64,000 nt of DNA, from NCBI RefSeq assembly GCF_026421305.1, contig NZ_JAPJBQ010000002.1:124001-188000 (forward strand). Reading direction: 5' to 3'. A program made the position numbers and the translations under genes. Positions 16,277-24,117 of the stretch are shown piece after piece. Source of the stretch: Dyella silvae. GTDB taxonomy: Bacteria; Pseudomonadota; Gammaproteobacteria; Xanthomonadales; Rhodanobacteraceae. Below the pieces are notes generated by a model. That model made no database searches, was not told the DNA's origin, and was given only the letters and a program-made list of their open reading frames with translations. The stretch's first letter is position 1. Each line of letters starts with the position of its first letter.

Positions 16277-17660
16277 TCCGACTCCGCCGCGCCGCCCGTT
16301 TTCACTGGCGGCGCGCGCGGCGCTGGCTACCGGTTTTGTGTTGGCCGCCTTTCTCGGGGTGGTCGGGCTTACGCTCACCCGCACGAATGCCGACAGCGCA
16401 CTGAAGGGCCTGCAGGATCGACTGCAGAATTTCGTTGTGGCTTATCTTGCCGGCACCGAAGTGGGGCGTTCCGGCAAAGTGCTGTTGCCTGACACACCGC
16501 CCGATCCAAGTTTCTCCCGGCCGGGTTCGGGGCTCTATGCCGTCGCCATCGGCGACAACGGTTTCAAGTGGGAATCGGCCTCCGCCATCGGGCGCGACTT
16601 CGGTTTCCTGCATCCGCTGCCGCCGGGGCACGAACAATTCGTGGGTCCCGTCGATACGCGCATGGGGCGCCTTTACTACTACACCTATGGCGTAGCGCTG
16701 GACACGGCTGAGAAGAAATCGGTGCACCTCACCTTCATGGTGGCGCAGACCGAGGATCAGCTTGAAGGCCGCAACGCCGTGTTTCGTCGCAGTCTCGTGT
16801 TCTGGCTTGCGTCGTTGGGTGTGATGCTGATTCTGCTGCAGCTGGTGCTGCTGCGCTGGAGTCTGCAGCCGCTGCGCCACGTGGCCAACGAAATGTCACG
16901 CGTAGAGCGTGGCGAGCGCGAGCATCTGGGCGATCAGTATCCCGCTGAGCTCACTGGCCTTACCGAGCGTATCGACGCCTTCATCGACAGCGAACGCGAA
17001 CAACGTATCCGCACGCGCAACACTCTCGCGGATCTTGCGCACAGTCTGAAGACGCCGCTGGCGGTGATCCGCTCCGCGCTGGAGTCGGTGAGCGGCGAGT
17101 CGGGTTTGCGCGAACCGGTGCTCGATCAGGTGCGCAAGATGGACGAACTGGTCGCCTACCAGCTCGCCCGCGCGGCCACGTCTGGCCGCCAGACTTTCGC
17201 CACCACCGCCATTCCCATTGCCGGCCACGCCGAAGATCTGGTGCAAAGCCTGGAGAAGGTCTACGCCGCCAAGAACGTGCTGTGCGAATTCGATATCGAC
17301 GACAACGCCGCGTTCTATGGCGAACAGGGCGACTTGCTCGAATTGATGGGCAACCTGCTGGAGAACGCCTTCAAGTGGGCGCGCCATCAGGTGCTGCTTG
17401 TCGTGAAAATGCGTCCTGTCGCCGGGCGTCAGCGCCCCGGTTTGTGGCTGAGTGTCGAAGACGACGGTCCCGGCATCGACGAAGACAACATCGAGAGCGT
17501 GTTGCAGCGTGGCGTGCGTGGCGATGAGCGCGTACAGGGCCACGGCATCGGCTTGTCCATCGTGCAGGACATTATTCGCGCCTATGGCGGCGAGCTGCTG
17601 GTCGATCGCTCACCGGAGTTCAATGGCGCACGCTTCAGCGTGAAGTTGCCGCCGGGCTGA
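16224..17660 (+). CDS. phoQ: PhoQ-like sensor histidine kinase (start uncertain)
   Basis: A sensor kinase with two membrane segments (RAALATGFVLAAFLGVVGL and FWLASLGVMLILLQLVLL) around a periplasmic sensor of about 145 residues, a HAMP-like linker, the H-box LADLAHSLKTPLAVI, N-box GNLLENAFKWARHQ, and G-boxes DDGPGIDE and GHGIGLSIV. No ATG lies in frame near the end of phoP. The in-frame candidates are GTG 16224 (used here, 53-base overlap with phoP) and TTG 16242; the GTG overlapping the phoP stop at 16273 is out of frame. The reading frame itself is secure. Confidence 0.8.
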   Translation: MDADTALPSLAAKPKTSDPTPPRRPFSLAARAALATGFVLAAFLGVVGLTLTRTNADSALKGLQDRLQNFVVAYLAGTEVGRSGKVLLPDTPPDPSFSRPGSGLYAVAIGDNGFKWESASAIGRDFGFLHPLPPGHEQFVGPVDTRMGRLYYYTYGVALDTAEKKSVHLTFMVAQTEDQLEGRNAVFRRSLVFWLASLGVMLILLQLVLLRWSLQPLRHVANEMSRVERGEREHLGDQYPAELTGLTERIDAFIDSEREQRIRTRNTLADLAHSLKTPLAVIRSALESVSGESGLREPVLDQVRKMDELVAYQLARAATSGRQTFATTAIPIAGHAEDLVQSLEKVYAAKNVLCEFDIDDNAAFYGEQGDLLELMGNLLENAFKWARHQVLLVVKMRPVAGRQRPGLWLSVEDDGPGIDEDNIESVLQRGVRGDERVQGHGIGLSIVQDIIRAYGGELLVDRSPEFNGARFSVKLPPG

Positions 17661-17671
17661 CGCGTTTCGCT

Positions 17672-17694
17672 CCCTCTCCCCTCTGGGGAGAGGG
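17672..17694. terminator. Hairpin of the CCCTCTCCCC/GGGGAGAGGG repeat type
   Basis: A perfect 10-bp stem CCCTCTCCCC / GGGGAGAGGG with a TCT loop, 12 bases after the phoQ stop, followed by TTGGGGTGAGGGG. No U-tract follows. This pyrimidine/purine hairpin type is a widespread intergenic repeat in related genomes and probably ends or protects the phoPQ transcript. Confidence 0.55.
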
Positions 17695-17768
17695 TTGGGG
17701 TGAGGGGCCAATCTAGCCTCACCACCGGCTACTGCGATCACCACCCTCAACAGCATCGCGACCGCCCA

Positions 17769-18536
17769 TCACCCCTGCGCCGACGACGGCCCGTAGTACG
17801 CCTGCAAAAGATCCGCCACCGCCGCATCCGCACGGCGCAACACCCCAGGCTGCGACCAATGCAGCTCACTCACCACCGCAAAGAACTCGTCCGGGCTTTC
17901 CGCCGCGTACGGGTCAATCAACGTGTTCCGCCCGCGCGCCACATCGTTCGAGAGCAAATCAAACGCACGCTGAAACGACACGATCCACTGCCTGCGCGGG
18001 ATATGCGGCGGTAATGGCGGCACGCCATCGGGCGGGCCATCGAGCATGTCCAGCTTATGCGCGATCTCGTGCACCACGACGTTATAGCCGTCCCACGGCT
18101 GGGCGAGGTCGAGCTCCACATCGGCCAGCGACAACACCAGCGGCCCGTGTTCCCACGCTTCGCCAATCAGAATGTCATCGCTTTCCGTGATGACGCCGCT
18201 GCGGTCATCGTGATGACTGCGGCGCACTTTGAACTCGCCGGGATACACCAGAATCTCGCGCCAGCCACGCAAGGCGCGTGGCCCCTGCGTCAGCACAGGC
18301 AAGCACGCTTGCATGGCAATCAGTGTGCGCAGCGATTCGGTGAGCTCTGCACCTGCCAGCGCATGGAAGCGCTTGCGCGCAAGAAAGACGCCCACGAGAC
18401 GACGCAATTCATCCTGCCGCGTGCCATCCAGCCGCTGCGCAAGCACGCAAGCATCAAGCGCATCGCGCCAAGGTTTCTCAGCAAGCGGGGGAGGGCTTAG
18501 ATAGGCGCGAAAGCGCCGCCACCAGGTATCCGGCAC
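17769..18536 (-). CDS. mtfA: MtfA-type zinc-dependent peptidase (M90 family)
   Basis: A 255-residue peptidase. The zinc motif VVHEIAHKLDMLDG (HExxH, about residues 152-165) and the third ligand in the FFAVVSE segment (about residue 218) match MtfA, as do ILVYPGEF and WEHGPLVLSLADV. In enterobacteria MtfA titrates the Mlc repressor of glucose PTS genes; whether that applies here is unknown. The start is a GTG at 18536 that gives MPDTWWRRF. A small exported protein gene lies 12 bases upstream on the same strand. Confidence 0.85.
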   Translation of the reverse strand: MPDTWWRRFRAYLSPPPLAEKPWRDALDACVLAQRLDGTRQDELRRLVGVFLARKRFHALAGAELTESLRTLIAMQACLPVLTQGPRALRGWREILVYPGEFKVRRSHHDDRSGVITESDDILIGEAWEHGPLVLSLADVELDLAQPWDGYNVVVHEIAHKLDMLDGPPDGVPPLPPHIPRRQWIVSFQRAFDLLSNDVARGRNTLIDPYAAESPDEFFAVVSELHWSQPGVLRRADAAVADLLQAYYGPSSAQG

Positions 18537-18548
18537 AGGCCACGTTCT

Positions 18549-18860
18549 TTACTGGATGGAGCCGGGTAGCAGCGACTGCCAGCCGAGATGGGCATGACGA
18601 CCACGCGATGCCGGTGCCTGGTTCGCGTTCGGGCAATTGTCGCTGGAAGAAGATGAGGATGCGGGATTCGCCTGATTGCTGCCTTCGCGCGACAGGCCGA
18701 GGGCATCACCACCACTGCCGGCGCCGTCGTGGCTGCTGGAGCTGCTATCCACTCCACGCTGCATGGTGCTCAGATCCTGGCCGTCCGCGTCCATGGCCGA
18801 TGCAGCGCCAATGCTGCCGACACACAGTACACATCCAATCAAGAACTTCCCGAGACCCAT
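18549..18860 (-). CDS. Small Ser-rich exported protein
   Basis: A 103-residue protein with a convincing signal peptide (MGLGKFLIGCVLCVGSIGAASA) and a low-complexity mature part containing two runs of serine (VDSSSSSHDG and PASSSSSSDN) and one cysteine. No domain is recognised. It lies 12 bases ahead of mtfA on the same strand and is likely co-transcribed. Confidence 0.6.
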   Translation of the reverse strand: MGLGKFLIGCVLCVGSIGAASAMDADGQDLSTMQRGVDSSSSSHDGAGSGGDALGLSREGSNQANPASSSSSSDNCPNANQAPASRGRHAHLGWQSLLPGSIQ

Positions 18861-19107
18861 GGCGGCTCAACCCCTTGATCCGCAATCCAAGAACCGGATG
18901 CTGGCAGAAAAATAAGGGCGATACCAGTGCCGCGGCAGCCGTCTGGAAAGGCGTGCGAGTCCCAGAAGTCATGCGACTCTCGATGGCCGTGCGACTGCGT
19001 TGCGGCGGCCCGGCAGGCTAGAATTGCCCGATGCTTTCGCCCCTATCAGCGCTCCCCATGACGACCTGTTGCTGCCCACGCGGCGGCTCCCGAGCGAGCG
19101 CTTTCTG

Positions 19108-20079
19108 ATGCAGGCCCAGGAGCTGCTCGTAGCGCTGGCGGATGGCGGCATGGTGTCGGGTGCCTCGCTGGCTGAACGTGCCGGCGTGACCCGGGCGGCC
19201 ATCTGGAAACAAATCGAGGCGTTGCGTGCGCGCGGCGTACCGGTGGAATCGCGCGGCACCGCTGGTTACTGCTTGCCGTGGCCGGTGCAATTGCTAGGCC
19301 TGCCGGCGATCGAGGCAGCGCTGTCGCCGGGCACTCGCAAGCAACTGGGCAAGCTCGAGCTGCACTGGGAAATCGACTCGACCTCCAGTGAGATTCAGCG
19401 CCGGCTCGCCGAACTCCCCGATTTCAGCATGGTGCTCGCCGAAACACAGAGTGCTGGCCGCGGGCGGCGTGGACGCCGTTGGCTGTCCCCGCCGGGGCTC
19501 AATATCTATCTCTCCTGTCTCAAGCGCTTTGATGCGGGTTTTGCCGCGCTTTCCGGGCTTTCGCTGGCCGTGGGTGTGATCGTGATGCGTGCGCTTACCG
19601 CGCTGGGTATCGATGGCGCCGGTTTGAAATGGCCCAACGACGTGTTGAGCGACGGCGGCAAGCTGGCCGGCATCCTGGTCGAGCTCGGCGGTGAATATCA
19701 GGGGCCCTGCGCAGCCGTCATCGGCGTCGGCCTCAATGTGCGTCTGACGTCTGCGCTGCACGAACAAGCAGGCCAGCCGGTGAATGATCTGGCGACCCTG
19801 GCGGCGGGCATCGTGCCTGATCGCAATCGCGTGGCGGCCGCGCTCATCACCGCGTTGGCCGATGGCCTTGCACAGTTTGAACGCGAAGGCTTCGCGGCCT
19901 TTGTCGAGGAATACGCGCAACACGACCTGCTGCGTGGCAAAGCACTGAGCGTGCAGGGCGCTCTCGGTCCGCTCCAGGGCACCGGCGCTGGTGTCGATAC
20001 ACGCGGCGCATTGCTGCTGCAGACCGATGAAGGTTTGCGCGCTATCGACAGCGCCGACGTCACGGTGCGCCGCGCATGA
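19108..20079 (+). CDS. birA: Bifunctional biotin--[acetyl-CoA-carboxylase] ligase / biotin operon repressor
   Basis: A 323-residue BirA with an N-terminal winged helix (GASLAERAGVTRAAIWKQIEALRARG, about 19-44) and a ligase core: biotinyl-AMP loop QSAGRGRRGRRWLSPPG (about 114-130), KWPNDVL (catalytic Lys), KLAGILVE and GVGLNV. It activates biotin and attaches it to the biotin carboxyl carrier protein, and with the HTH may repress biotin genes. The start at 19108 is used because it begins at the HTH; upstream in-frame residues from 19000 look non-native. It overlaps coaX by four bases. Confidence 0.92.
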   Translation: MQAQELLVALADGGMVSGASLAERAGVTRAAIWKQIEALRARGVPVESRGTAGYCLPWPVQLLGLPAIEAALSPGTRKQLGKLELHWEIDSTSSEIQRRLAELPDFSMVLAETQSAGRGRRGRRWLSPPGLNIYLSCLKRFDAGFAALSGLSLAVGVIVMRALTALGIDGAGLKWPNDVLSDGGKLAGILVELGGEYQGPCAAVIGVGLNVRLTSALHEQAGQPVNDLATLAAGIVPDRNRVAAALITALADGLAQFEREGFAAFVEEYAQHDLLRGKALSVQGALGPLQGTGAGVDTRGALLLQTDEGLRAIDSADVTVRRA

Positions 20080-20834
20080 GGTTGCTGCTTGATCTGGGCA
20101 ATACCCGCCTGAAATGGGCCCTGCGCGACGGCGCTTGCTGGCATGCGCAAGGCGCAGTGGGCTGGAACGAAGACGTGGTGCTGGCGTTGCACGAAGCGTG
20201 GCGCAACCTGCCTGCACCCCACGACGCCTTCGGTGCTTCCGTCGTCGATGGCGCACGCGAGGCGCAGGTGGCGGCGGTCGTGTCCGCCTGCTTTACGCGC
20301 GACACCGAGTGGCTGCGCACCCCGGCCGAAGCCTGTGGCGTGCGCAATGCCTATCCCGAACCGGCACGACTCGGTGTGGATCGCTTCCTCGCCATGGTCG
20401 CCGCCCACGCCGAAGGGCTGGCGCCGTGCGTGCTGGCAGGCGTCGGCACCGCGCTGACGCTCGATGCGCTCACTGCCGATGGCCAGCACCTCGGTGGGTT
20501 GATCGCCCCCGGGCCGCAGCTCATGCAGCAGTCCTTGCTTGGCGCCACCGCACGCGTCCATGTCGAGCGCCCCGGCACCGTGCTGGAAGCGGCCGACAAC
20601 ACACCCGATGCGGTCGCCTCCGGCTGTTGGCAGGCTGCGGCCGCGCTGATCGAACGTTTCGTGGCACACATGTCGCCCGCGCTGGGTGGTGCGCCGCTGC
20701 TGATCCTCGGCGGTGGCGATGCCGAAGCGCTGCAATCGCTGGTCGCCGTTCCGTCCCGGCTCAGCTCAGACAGCGTGCTGCTCGGGCTCTCCGTGTGGTC
20801 GGATGCACACTCTCCCCTGGCATCAGCTCTCTAG
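20076..20834 (+). CDS. coaX: Type III pantothenate kinase
   Basis: A 252-residue CoaX: the N-terminal phosphate loop LLLDLGNTRLKWAL, the PEPARLGVDRFLAMVAAH segment with catalytic Asp, and GVGTALTLDALTADGQHLGGLIAPGPQLM are the family signatures. It phosphorylates pantothenate in the first step of coenzyme A synthesis and is monovalent-cation dependent. Its ATG overlaps the birA stop (ATGA), giving the birA-coaX-SPOR operon common in Xanthomonadales. Confidence 0.94.
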   Translation: MRLLLDLGNTRLKWALRDGACWHAQGAVGWNEDVVLALHEAWRNLPAPHDAFGASVVDGAREAQVAAVVSACFTRDTEWLRTPAEACGVRNAYPEPARLGVDRFLAMVAAHAEGLAPCVLAGVGTALTLDALTADGQHLGGLIAPGPQLMQQSLLGATARVHVERPGTVLEAADNTPDAVASGCWQAAAALIERFVAHMSPALGGAPLLILGGGDAEALQSLVAVPSRLSSDSVLLGLSVWSDAHSPLASAL

Positions 20835-20872
20835 AATGCTGCTGCCCCAGACGCTTGCCTGATGGATCGCTG

Positions 20873-21604
20873 ATGTTTCTGCGCCTGCTCTTCGTACTGC
20901 TGATTGCACTCAACATCGCCGTAGGCGCGTGGCTGCTGCTTGGTCAGGACGACGTGCACGGCCGCAGCGCCACCGACGCCGGCGTGCCGGAACTGCACCT
21001 GCTGAGCGAACGCCCGGCGGCACCTGCCACCAGTGCGCCGGCGCCCGTGCCGGCCGCCACCGTGGCTACCGCTGCAGCGGCCGCTTCCACGCCACCACCG
21101 CCGGCGGCACCCGTGGTGGCTCCGGCACCGGCTCCCGCGCCACCCAGGCCGACCAGCTACACCTGCATCGCGCTGGGCCCGTTCGCCACCCAGGTCGATA
21201 TGCGCAACGCCCGCAGCGCGCTGAGCAATCAGGCCGCACGCATGCGTCAGCGTCAGGAGCAGACCACCCAGACCACCGGCTGGTGGGTCTTCCTGCCCGG
21301 TGGTGGCAGCCGCGATAAGGCGCTGGAACTCGGGCGCCGCCTGACCGCCGCCAACGTCGGCGAATACTTCATCGTCGGCTCTGGCGATCAGCCCAACACC
21401 ATCTCGCTGGGCCTGTTCAAAGATCCGGCCAATGCCCGCCGCCGCCGCGACCAGGTCGCCGCCGCCGGGTTCCCCGCCCAGATGACCGAGCGCACCGAAA
21501 GCGTGGCGGAATATTGGCTGGATGTGGTCATCCCCGACACCGGCCGTGCCGACTGGCGCAACCGCGTAAAGGGCGTGGGCTCGCACAGCACGGGCTGCTT
21601 CTGA
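20873..21604 (+). CDS. SPOR domain-containing inner membrane protein
   Basis: A 243-residue protein with an N-terminal membrane anchor (FLRLLFVLLIALNIAVGAWLLL), a long Ala/Pro-rich linker (about 45-95), and a C-terminal SPOR-like domain (TSYTCIALGPFATQVDMRNARSAL through ISLGLFKDPANARRRRDQV). SPOR domains bind denuded peptidoglycan at division sites. It follows coaX by 38 bases and is probably the third gene of the operon. It ends in CF, with only one other cysteine. Confidence 0.8.
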   Translation: MFLRLLFVLLIALNIAVGAWLLLGQDDVHGRSATDAGVPELHLLSERPAAPATSAPAPVPAATVATAAAAASTPPPPAAPVVAPAPAPAPPRPTSYTCIALGPFATQVDMRNARSALSNQAARMRQRQEQTTQTTGWWVFLPGGGSRDKALELGRRLTAANVGEYFIVGSGDQPNTISLGLFKDPANARRRRDQVAAAGFPAQMTERTESVAEYWLDVVIPDTGRADWRNRVKGVGSHSTGCF

Positions 21605-21656
21605 GCCCCGCGCTTTGGCGTTCAGCCACCCCGGCCTGCTAGACTTGCCGTCCTTC

Positions 21657-21732
21657 GCCGGTATAGCTCAGTTGGTAGAGCAACTGATTTGTAATCAGTA
21701 GGTCGCGGGTTCGACTCCTGCTGCCGGCACCA
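21657..21732 (+). tRNA. tRNA-Thr (anticodon TGT)
   Basis: A complete 76-base cloverleaf with encoded CCA. The acceptor arms GCCGGTA / TGCCGGC pair perfectly; the anticodon arm ACTGA-TTTGTAA-TCAGT puts TGT at 21690-21692; the T arm is GCGGG-TTCGACT-CCTGC. It lies at the start of the lower-GC accessory region, as tRNA genes often do, but no integrase or second copy of its 3' end was seen. Confidence 0.97.
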
Positions 21733-21740
21733 GACAAATA

Positions 21741-21777
21741 AAAGGCTTGCGTGGACGGCTCCGCGCAAGCCTTTTTT
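21741..21777 (+). terminator. Intrinsic terminator after tRNA-Thr
   Basis: GGCTTGCG (21744-21751) pairs with CGCAAGCC (21764-21771), extended by AAA/TTT, and is followed by TTTTTT and GTTGGG. The same tail (CTTTTT(T)GTTGG) follows the terminators at 26412-26450 and 39631-39659. Confidence 0.85.
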
Positions 21778-21857
21778 GTTGGGTAAGAATGAGCGCCGAC
21801 AGTGGTGCTGGAATCGGTCTTTGCGGTTACGGAAAGTGAACCTGACCCCGTTCTTCC

Positions 21858-22634
21858 TTAGAGGACGTCTTCTTCGTCTTGCGTGAGAAGCAGGTCAATT
21901 TGAGCTTTGAGGCGCGATTTATCGGCCTCAAAGAACGGCGTTGGTATGACGAGCCATGCTCTCCTTCCTCCCGAGAGCCTGACTGGGATTCGGTCCTCGG
22001 CACTGCCCGCTTCGGGCAACACTACCGTTGGAGCCATTGAAGATGTGCCCGGCGACGATATCGTTTGGGAGAATGGTGCTGTTACAGGCTGCTGTTCTAA
22101 GGGTGCAGGCTGCAACTCCCCGACCTGACCTCCGACTGATTCGGTCGAAGGCTCATATTCGGCAGAGAAGTAGTTCGCAAATGCTACCGATTCCCGGAAG
22201 GCCGAAAGAACGGACTCAGCCGCGGAGGGTACAAACCCTCTTTGAATTAGTTCATAGCGCAGGTTTGCATCTGACGGTAACCCAGTTGAGTACTTGTCTA
22301 AGAGATCGCTGTACAACGAGGGCGAGCGGACAAATTGCCTCAGAAGTTTCTGTCTCAAAGCTGCGTCCGGAGCGAACTTATAAGATTCGACTGCCTTGGT
22401 GATTGCCAAGACGCCGTCCTCGACTCTCTCAACCAAGCCGAAATATCGCAGCGAAGCGATCATCGTTAGGGCTGAGCCGCTGTTTGCACTCTTGTAGCCC
22501 AAATTATTTGCAAACACCTCCGTGGGCGCTGGGTGCAGCCTGTCCTTTTCGTAGACCTTCAGCGCGCGATCAAGCGCCTCTGGCAGCGAGGAGGAAGGAG
22601 CCCTAGGACTCTTCTTTCGGATCGTGGCGCTCAT
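21858..22634 (-). CDS. DUF5343-like (winged-helix) protein of unknown function
   Basis: A 258-residue protein. The N-terminal half (PEALDRALKVYEKDRLHPAPTEVFANNLGYKSANSGSALTMIASLRYFGLVE) resembles the DUF5343 fold: an alpha-helical winged-helix arrangement in which 'LGYKSAN..ALTMIASLRYFGL' mimics a recognition unit. After a Pro/Ser-rich linker (about 175-210) comes a small domain (IPVRLSGGRRAWLVIPTPFFEADKSRLKAQIDLLL). No catalytic motif is seen. It is transcribed divergently from an HTH/nucleotidyltransferase pair across an AT-rich region with several palindromes, so the three genes probably form one accessory module. Base use differs from the flanking chromosome. Confidence 0.65.
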   Translation of the reverse strand: MSATIRKKSPRAPSSSLPEALDRALKVYEKDRLHPAPTEVFANNLGYKSANSGSALTMIASLRYFGLVERVEDGVLAITKAVESYKFAPDAALRQKLLRQFVRSPSLYSDLLDKYSTGLPSDANLRYELIQRGFVPSAAESVLSAFRESVAFANYFSAEYEPSTESVGGQVGELQPAPLEQQPVTAPFSQTISSPGTSSMAPTVVLPEAGSAEDRIPVRLSGGRRAWLVIPTPFFEADKSRLKAQIDLLLTQDEEDVL

Positions 22635-22677
22635 GAAGGCTACCTCTTAAGCTGGGCTTAGCAGTGAGCTTAAAGCA

Positions 22678-22751
22678 TAAGATTAAAAGCTTTCTCTAAT
22701 CAATACAGATCTCTGTTTTAAAAGAATATTTGTTGAGCTTTTAAGATTAAA
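22678..22751. repeat. Direct repeat TAAGATTAAA and inverted repeat in the AT-rich divergent promoter
   Basis: TAAGATTAAA occurs at 22678-22687 and 22742-22751, each followed by (A)GCT; between them ACAGA-TC-TCTGT (22705-22716) is an inverted repeat. Only 16 of 60 bases in 22681-22740 are G or C, far below the rest of the window. The placement is right for a regulator-binding region serving both divergent genes. Confidence 0.5.
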
Positions 22752-22757
22752 GCTCAG

Positions 22758-22776
22758 TATTCGCTATTTGCGAATA
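22758..22776. promoter_or_regulatory. Palindrome, candidate operator 1 of the HTH/nucleotidyltransferase operon
   Basis: TATTCGC (22758-22764), spacer TATTT, GCGAATA (22770-22776): perfect 7-base arms. It shares ATTCGC...GCGAAT with the palindrome at 22821-22832, 69 bases upstream of the HTH gene start. Autoregulation by the HTH protein is an inference from position. Confidence 0.5.
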
Positions 22777-22820
22777 GAGAATACTTGCACTTTTCGCTCG
22801 TTCTGCTGCAAATTGCTCGT

Positions 22821-22832
22821 GATTCGCGAATC
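22821..22832. promoter_or_regulatory. Palindrome, candidate operator 2
   Basis: GATTCGCGAATC is a perfect 12-base palindrome ending just before the GAGGG ribosome site of the HTH gene. With no spacer it repeats the half-sites of operator 1. Occupancy would block translation start or transcription of the operon. Confidence 0.5.
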
Positions 22833-22844
22833 GAGGGCATTGCC

Positions 22845-23372
22845 ATGTCCAAGCAAGGCGTACTGAAGCCACAGGACCTCTTAGTTGCACTCAAACTTGC
22901 TTCCAATCCGGAGCGAGAAGTGAAATACGCCGCGCTCGGCGCTGAAGTCGACATTTCCGCGTCAGAAGTCCATGCATGTGTCAAACGCGGGACCCGGTCA
23001 GGCCTAGTGACCGTGAACTCTGGTTCCCCACAGGCTGTCCGTTCGGCACTAGAAGAATTTGTCGTGCATGGCGTCCGCTACAGTTTTCCAGCTACCTACG
23101 GACCTGTATCGCTAGGTCTACCTACAGGTGGTCATGGGCCTGTGCTCAAGGAACACTTCGCCGTGGAAGATCCATCGATGTTGTATGTATGGCCCGATCC
23201 TAGGGGGACTGTACGCGGTACAGCGCTATATCCCCTATATCCTTCAGCAGTTGCCGCGTCGCTTTACGATCATCGGCTCTACGAGCTCCTGACACTTGTA
23301 GATGCGATTCGAGCAGGCACCGCGAGAGAACGTGAACTAGCCATCGTTGAATTTCGGCGACGCATTGTATGA
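22845..23372 (+). CDS. Winged helix-turn-helix protein, putative antitoxin/repressor of a nucleotidyltransferase
   Basis: A 175-residue protein. Residues about 8-60 (LKPQDLLVALKLASNPEREVKYAALGAEVDISASEVHACVKRGTRSGLV) read as a winged HTH; the remainder (EFVVHGVRYSFPATYGPVSLGLPTG, ending TARERELAIVEFRRRI) is unassigned. The start at 22845 has GAGGG upstream and places two palindromes before the gene; a start at 22785 would bury one inside the coding region. Its stop overlaps the nucleotidyltransferase start by four bases (ATGA). The order HTH-then-NTase is that of AbiE-type type IV toxin-antitoxin systems, where the first protein is antitoxin and autorepressor; the sequence is not close enough to AbiEi to state this as fact. 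Confidence 0.65.
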   Translation: MSKQGVLKPQDLLVALKLASNPEREVKYAALGAEVDISASEVHACVKRGTRSGLVTVNSGSPQAVRSALEEFVVHGVRYSFPATYGPVSLGLPTGGHGPVLKEHFAVEDPSMLYVWPDPRGTVRGTALYPLYPSAVAASLYDHRLYELLTLVDAIRAGTARERELAIVEFRRRIV

Positions 23373-24055
23373 ATCCCAACGACATCAATTTGGCCGTTAT
23401 CGAACTTGCTGCAAAGGAGTTGGAGCCGCTCCTGGACCAACTGACGTTGGTCGGCGGTTGCGCAGTGGGGCTTCTAATAACGGACCCCACCAGACCAGCA
23501 GTTCGAGCCACCATCGATGTGGATTTGCTCACCGAGGTGACGAGCCTTGTTGACTATTACGCGCTCAGTAACGAACTCACGAACTTGGGGTTCGTCCTGA
23601 GTGGAGACATCGTCTGCAGATTTAGAAAGGGTGGGCTCATTGTTGACGTGATGCCGACTCATAACGACGTACTTGGCTTTGGGAATGCCTGGTATCCAGC
23701 GGCTTTCGAGCAAGCCCTTCAACTTAACCTACCGAGCGGTCGTAAAATCCGTCATGTATCCGGGCCCTTTTGCCTCGCCACCAAATTGGAAGCGTTTCAC
23801 GGGCGAGGTAACGGCGACTACATGCACCATGACATTGAAGACCTCGTTAACTTGATCGACGGACGTCCTGAGCTGACTGAAGAGGTTCGTTCTGGAAATG
23901 CGGACCTCAGGGACTACCTCGAAGAGCAATTTGAAGGCTTGCTAGGCGACAATCGATTCATCGAAGCAATCCCGCAACACTTCCACCCTTCAGAAGACCA
24001 TGGTCGGCGGCTGCCGATGGTTATCGAGAGAATGCGTCGCATAGCGGGCCTATAA
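23369..24055 (+). CDS. AbiEii/DUF6036-like nucleotidyltransferase, putative toxin
   Basis: A 228-residue protein of the DNA polymerase-beta-like nucleotidyltransferase fold. Visible motifs: LVGGCAVGL (Gly29-Gly30), the metal pair TIDVDLL (Asp50, Asp52), a third acidic residue GGLIVDVMP (Asp93), and the C-terminal ATKLEAFHGRG...DIEDLVNLI segment (Lys139, Asp155, Asp158) characteristic of AbiEii-type enzymes. Known relatives transfer nucleotides to tRNA or other targets and arrest growth. It is coupled to the HTH gene by a four-base overlap. The codon mix is less GC-rich than in neighbours, consistent with recent acquisition. Confidence 0.7.
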   Translation: MNPNDINLAVIELAAKELEPLLDQLTLVGGCAVGLLITDPTRPAVRATIDVDLLTEVTSLVDYYALSNELTNLGFVLSGDIVCRFRKGGLIVDVMPTHNDVLGFGNAWYPAAFEQALQLNLPSGRKIRHVSGPFCLATKLEAFHGRGNGDYMHHDIEDLVNLIDGRPELTEEVRSGNADLRDYLEEQFEGLLGDNRFIEAIPQHFHPSEDHGRRLPMVIERMRRIAGL

Positions 24056-24068
24056 CCAATTGCCAAAA

Positions 24069-24117
24069 GGGGCCGGAGGTAATTAAGTTGCATAGAAGAG
24101 TGGCGACTTAATTGGCT
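24069..24117 (+). other. Structured repeat element, copy 1
   Basis: GGGGCCGGAGGT (24069-24080) is followed by AATTAAGT (24081-24088), a 17-base loop and ACTTAATT (24106-24113), an 8-bp perfect stem. Within it TTG at 24088 starts a seven-codon frame (TTG CAT AGA AGA GTG GCG ACT, then TAA) seven bases after GGAGGT. A second copy at 25190-25237 keeps the layout. The 364-base gap 24056-24419 otherwise holds only this element and a hairpin at 24357-24391; a small antisense frame in it is not convincing. Confidence 0.6.

Noticed and set aside
21834-21850. AAAGTGAACCTGACCCC as a remnant of an insertion sequence end
   Set aside because: The motif looks like repeats seen near REP-associated transposases, but there is no partner end, transposase or duplication here.
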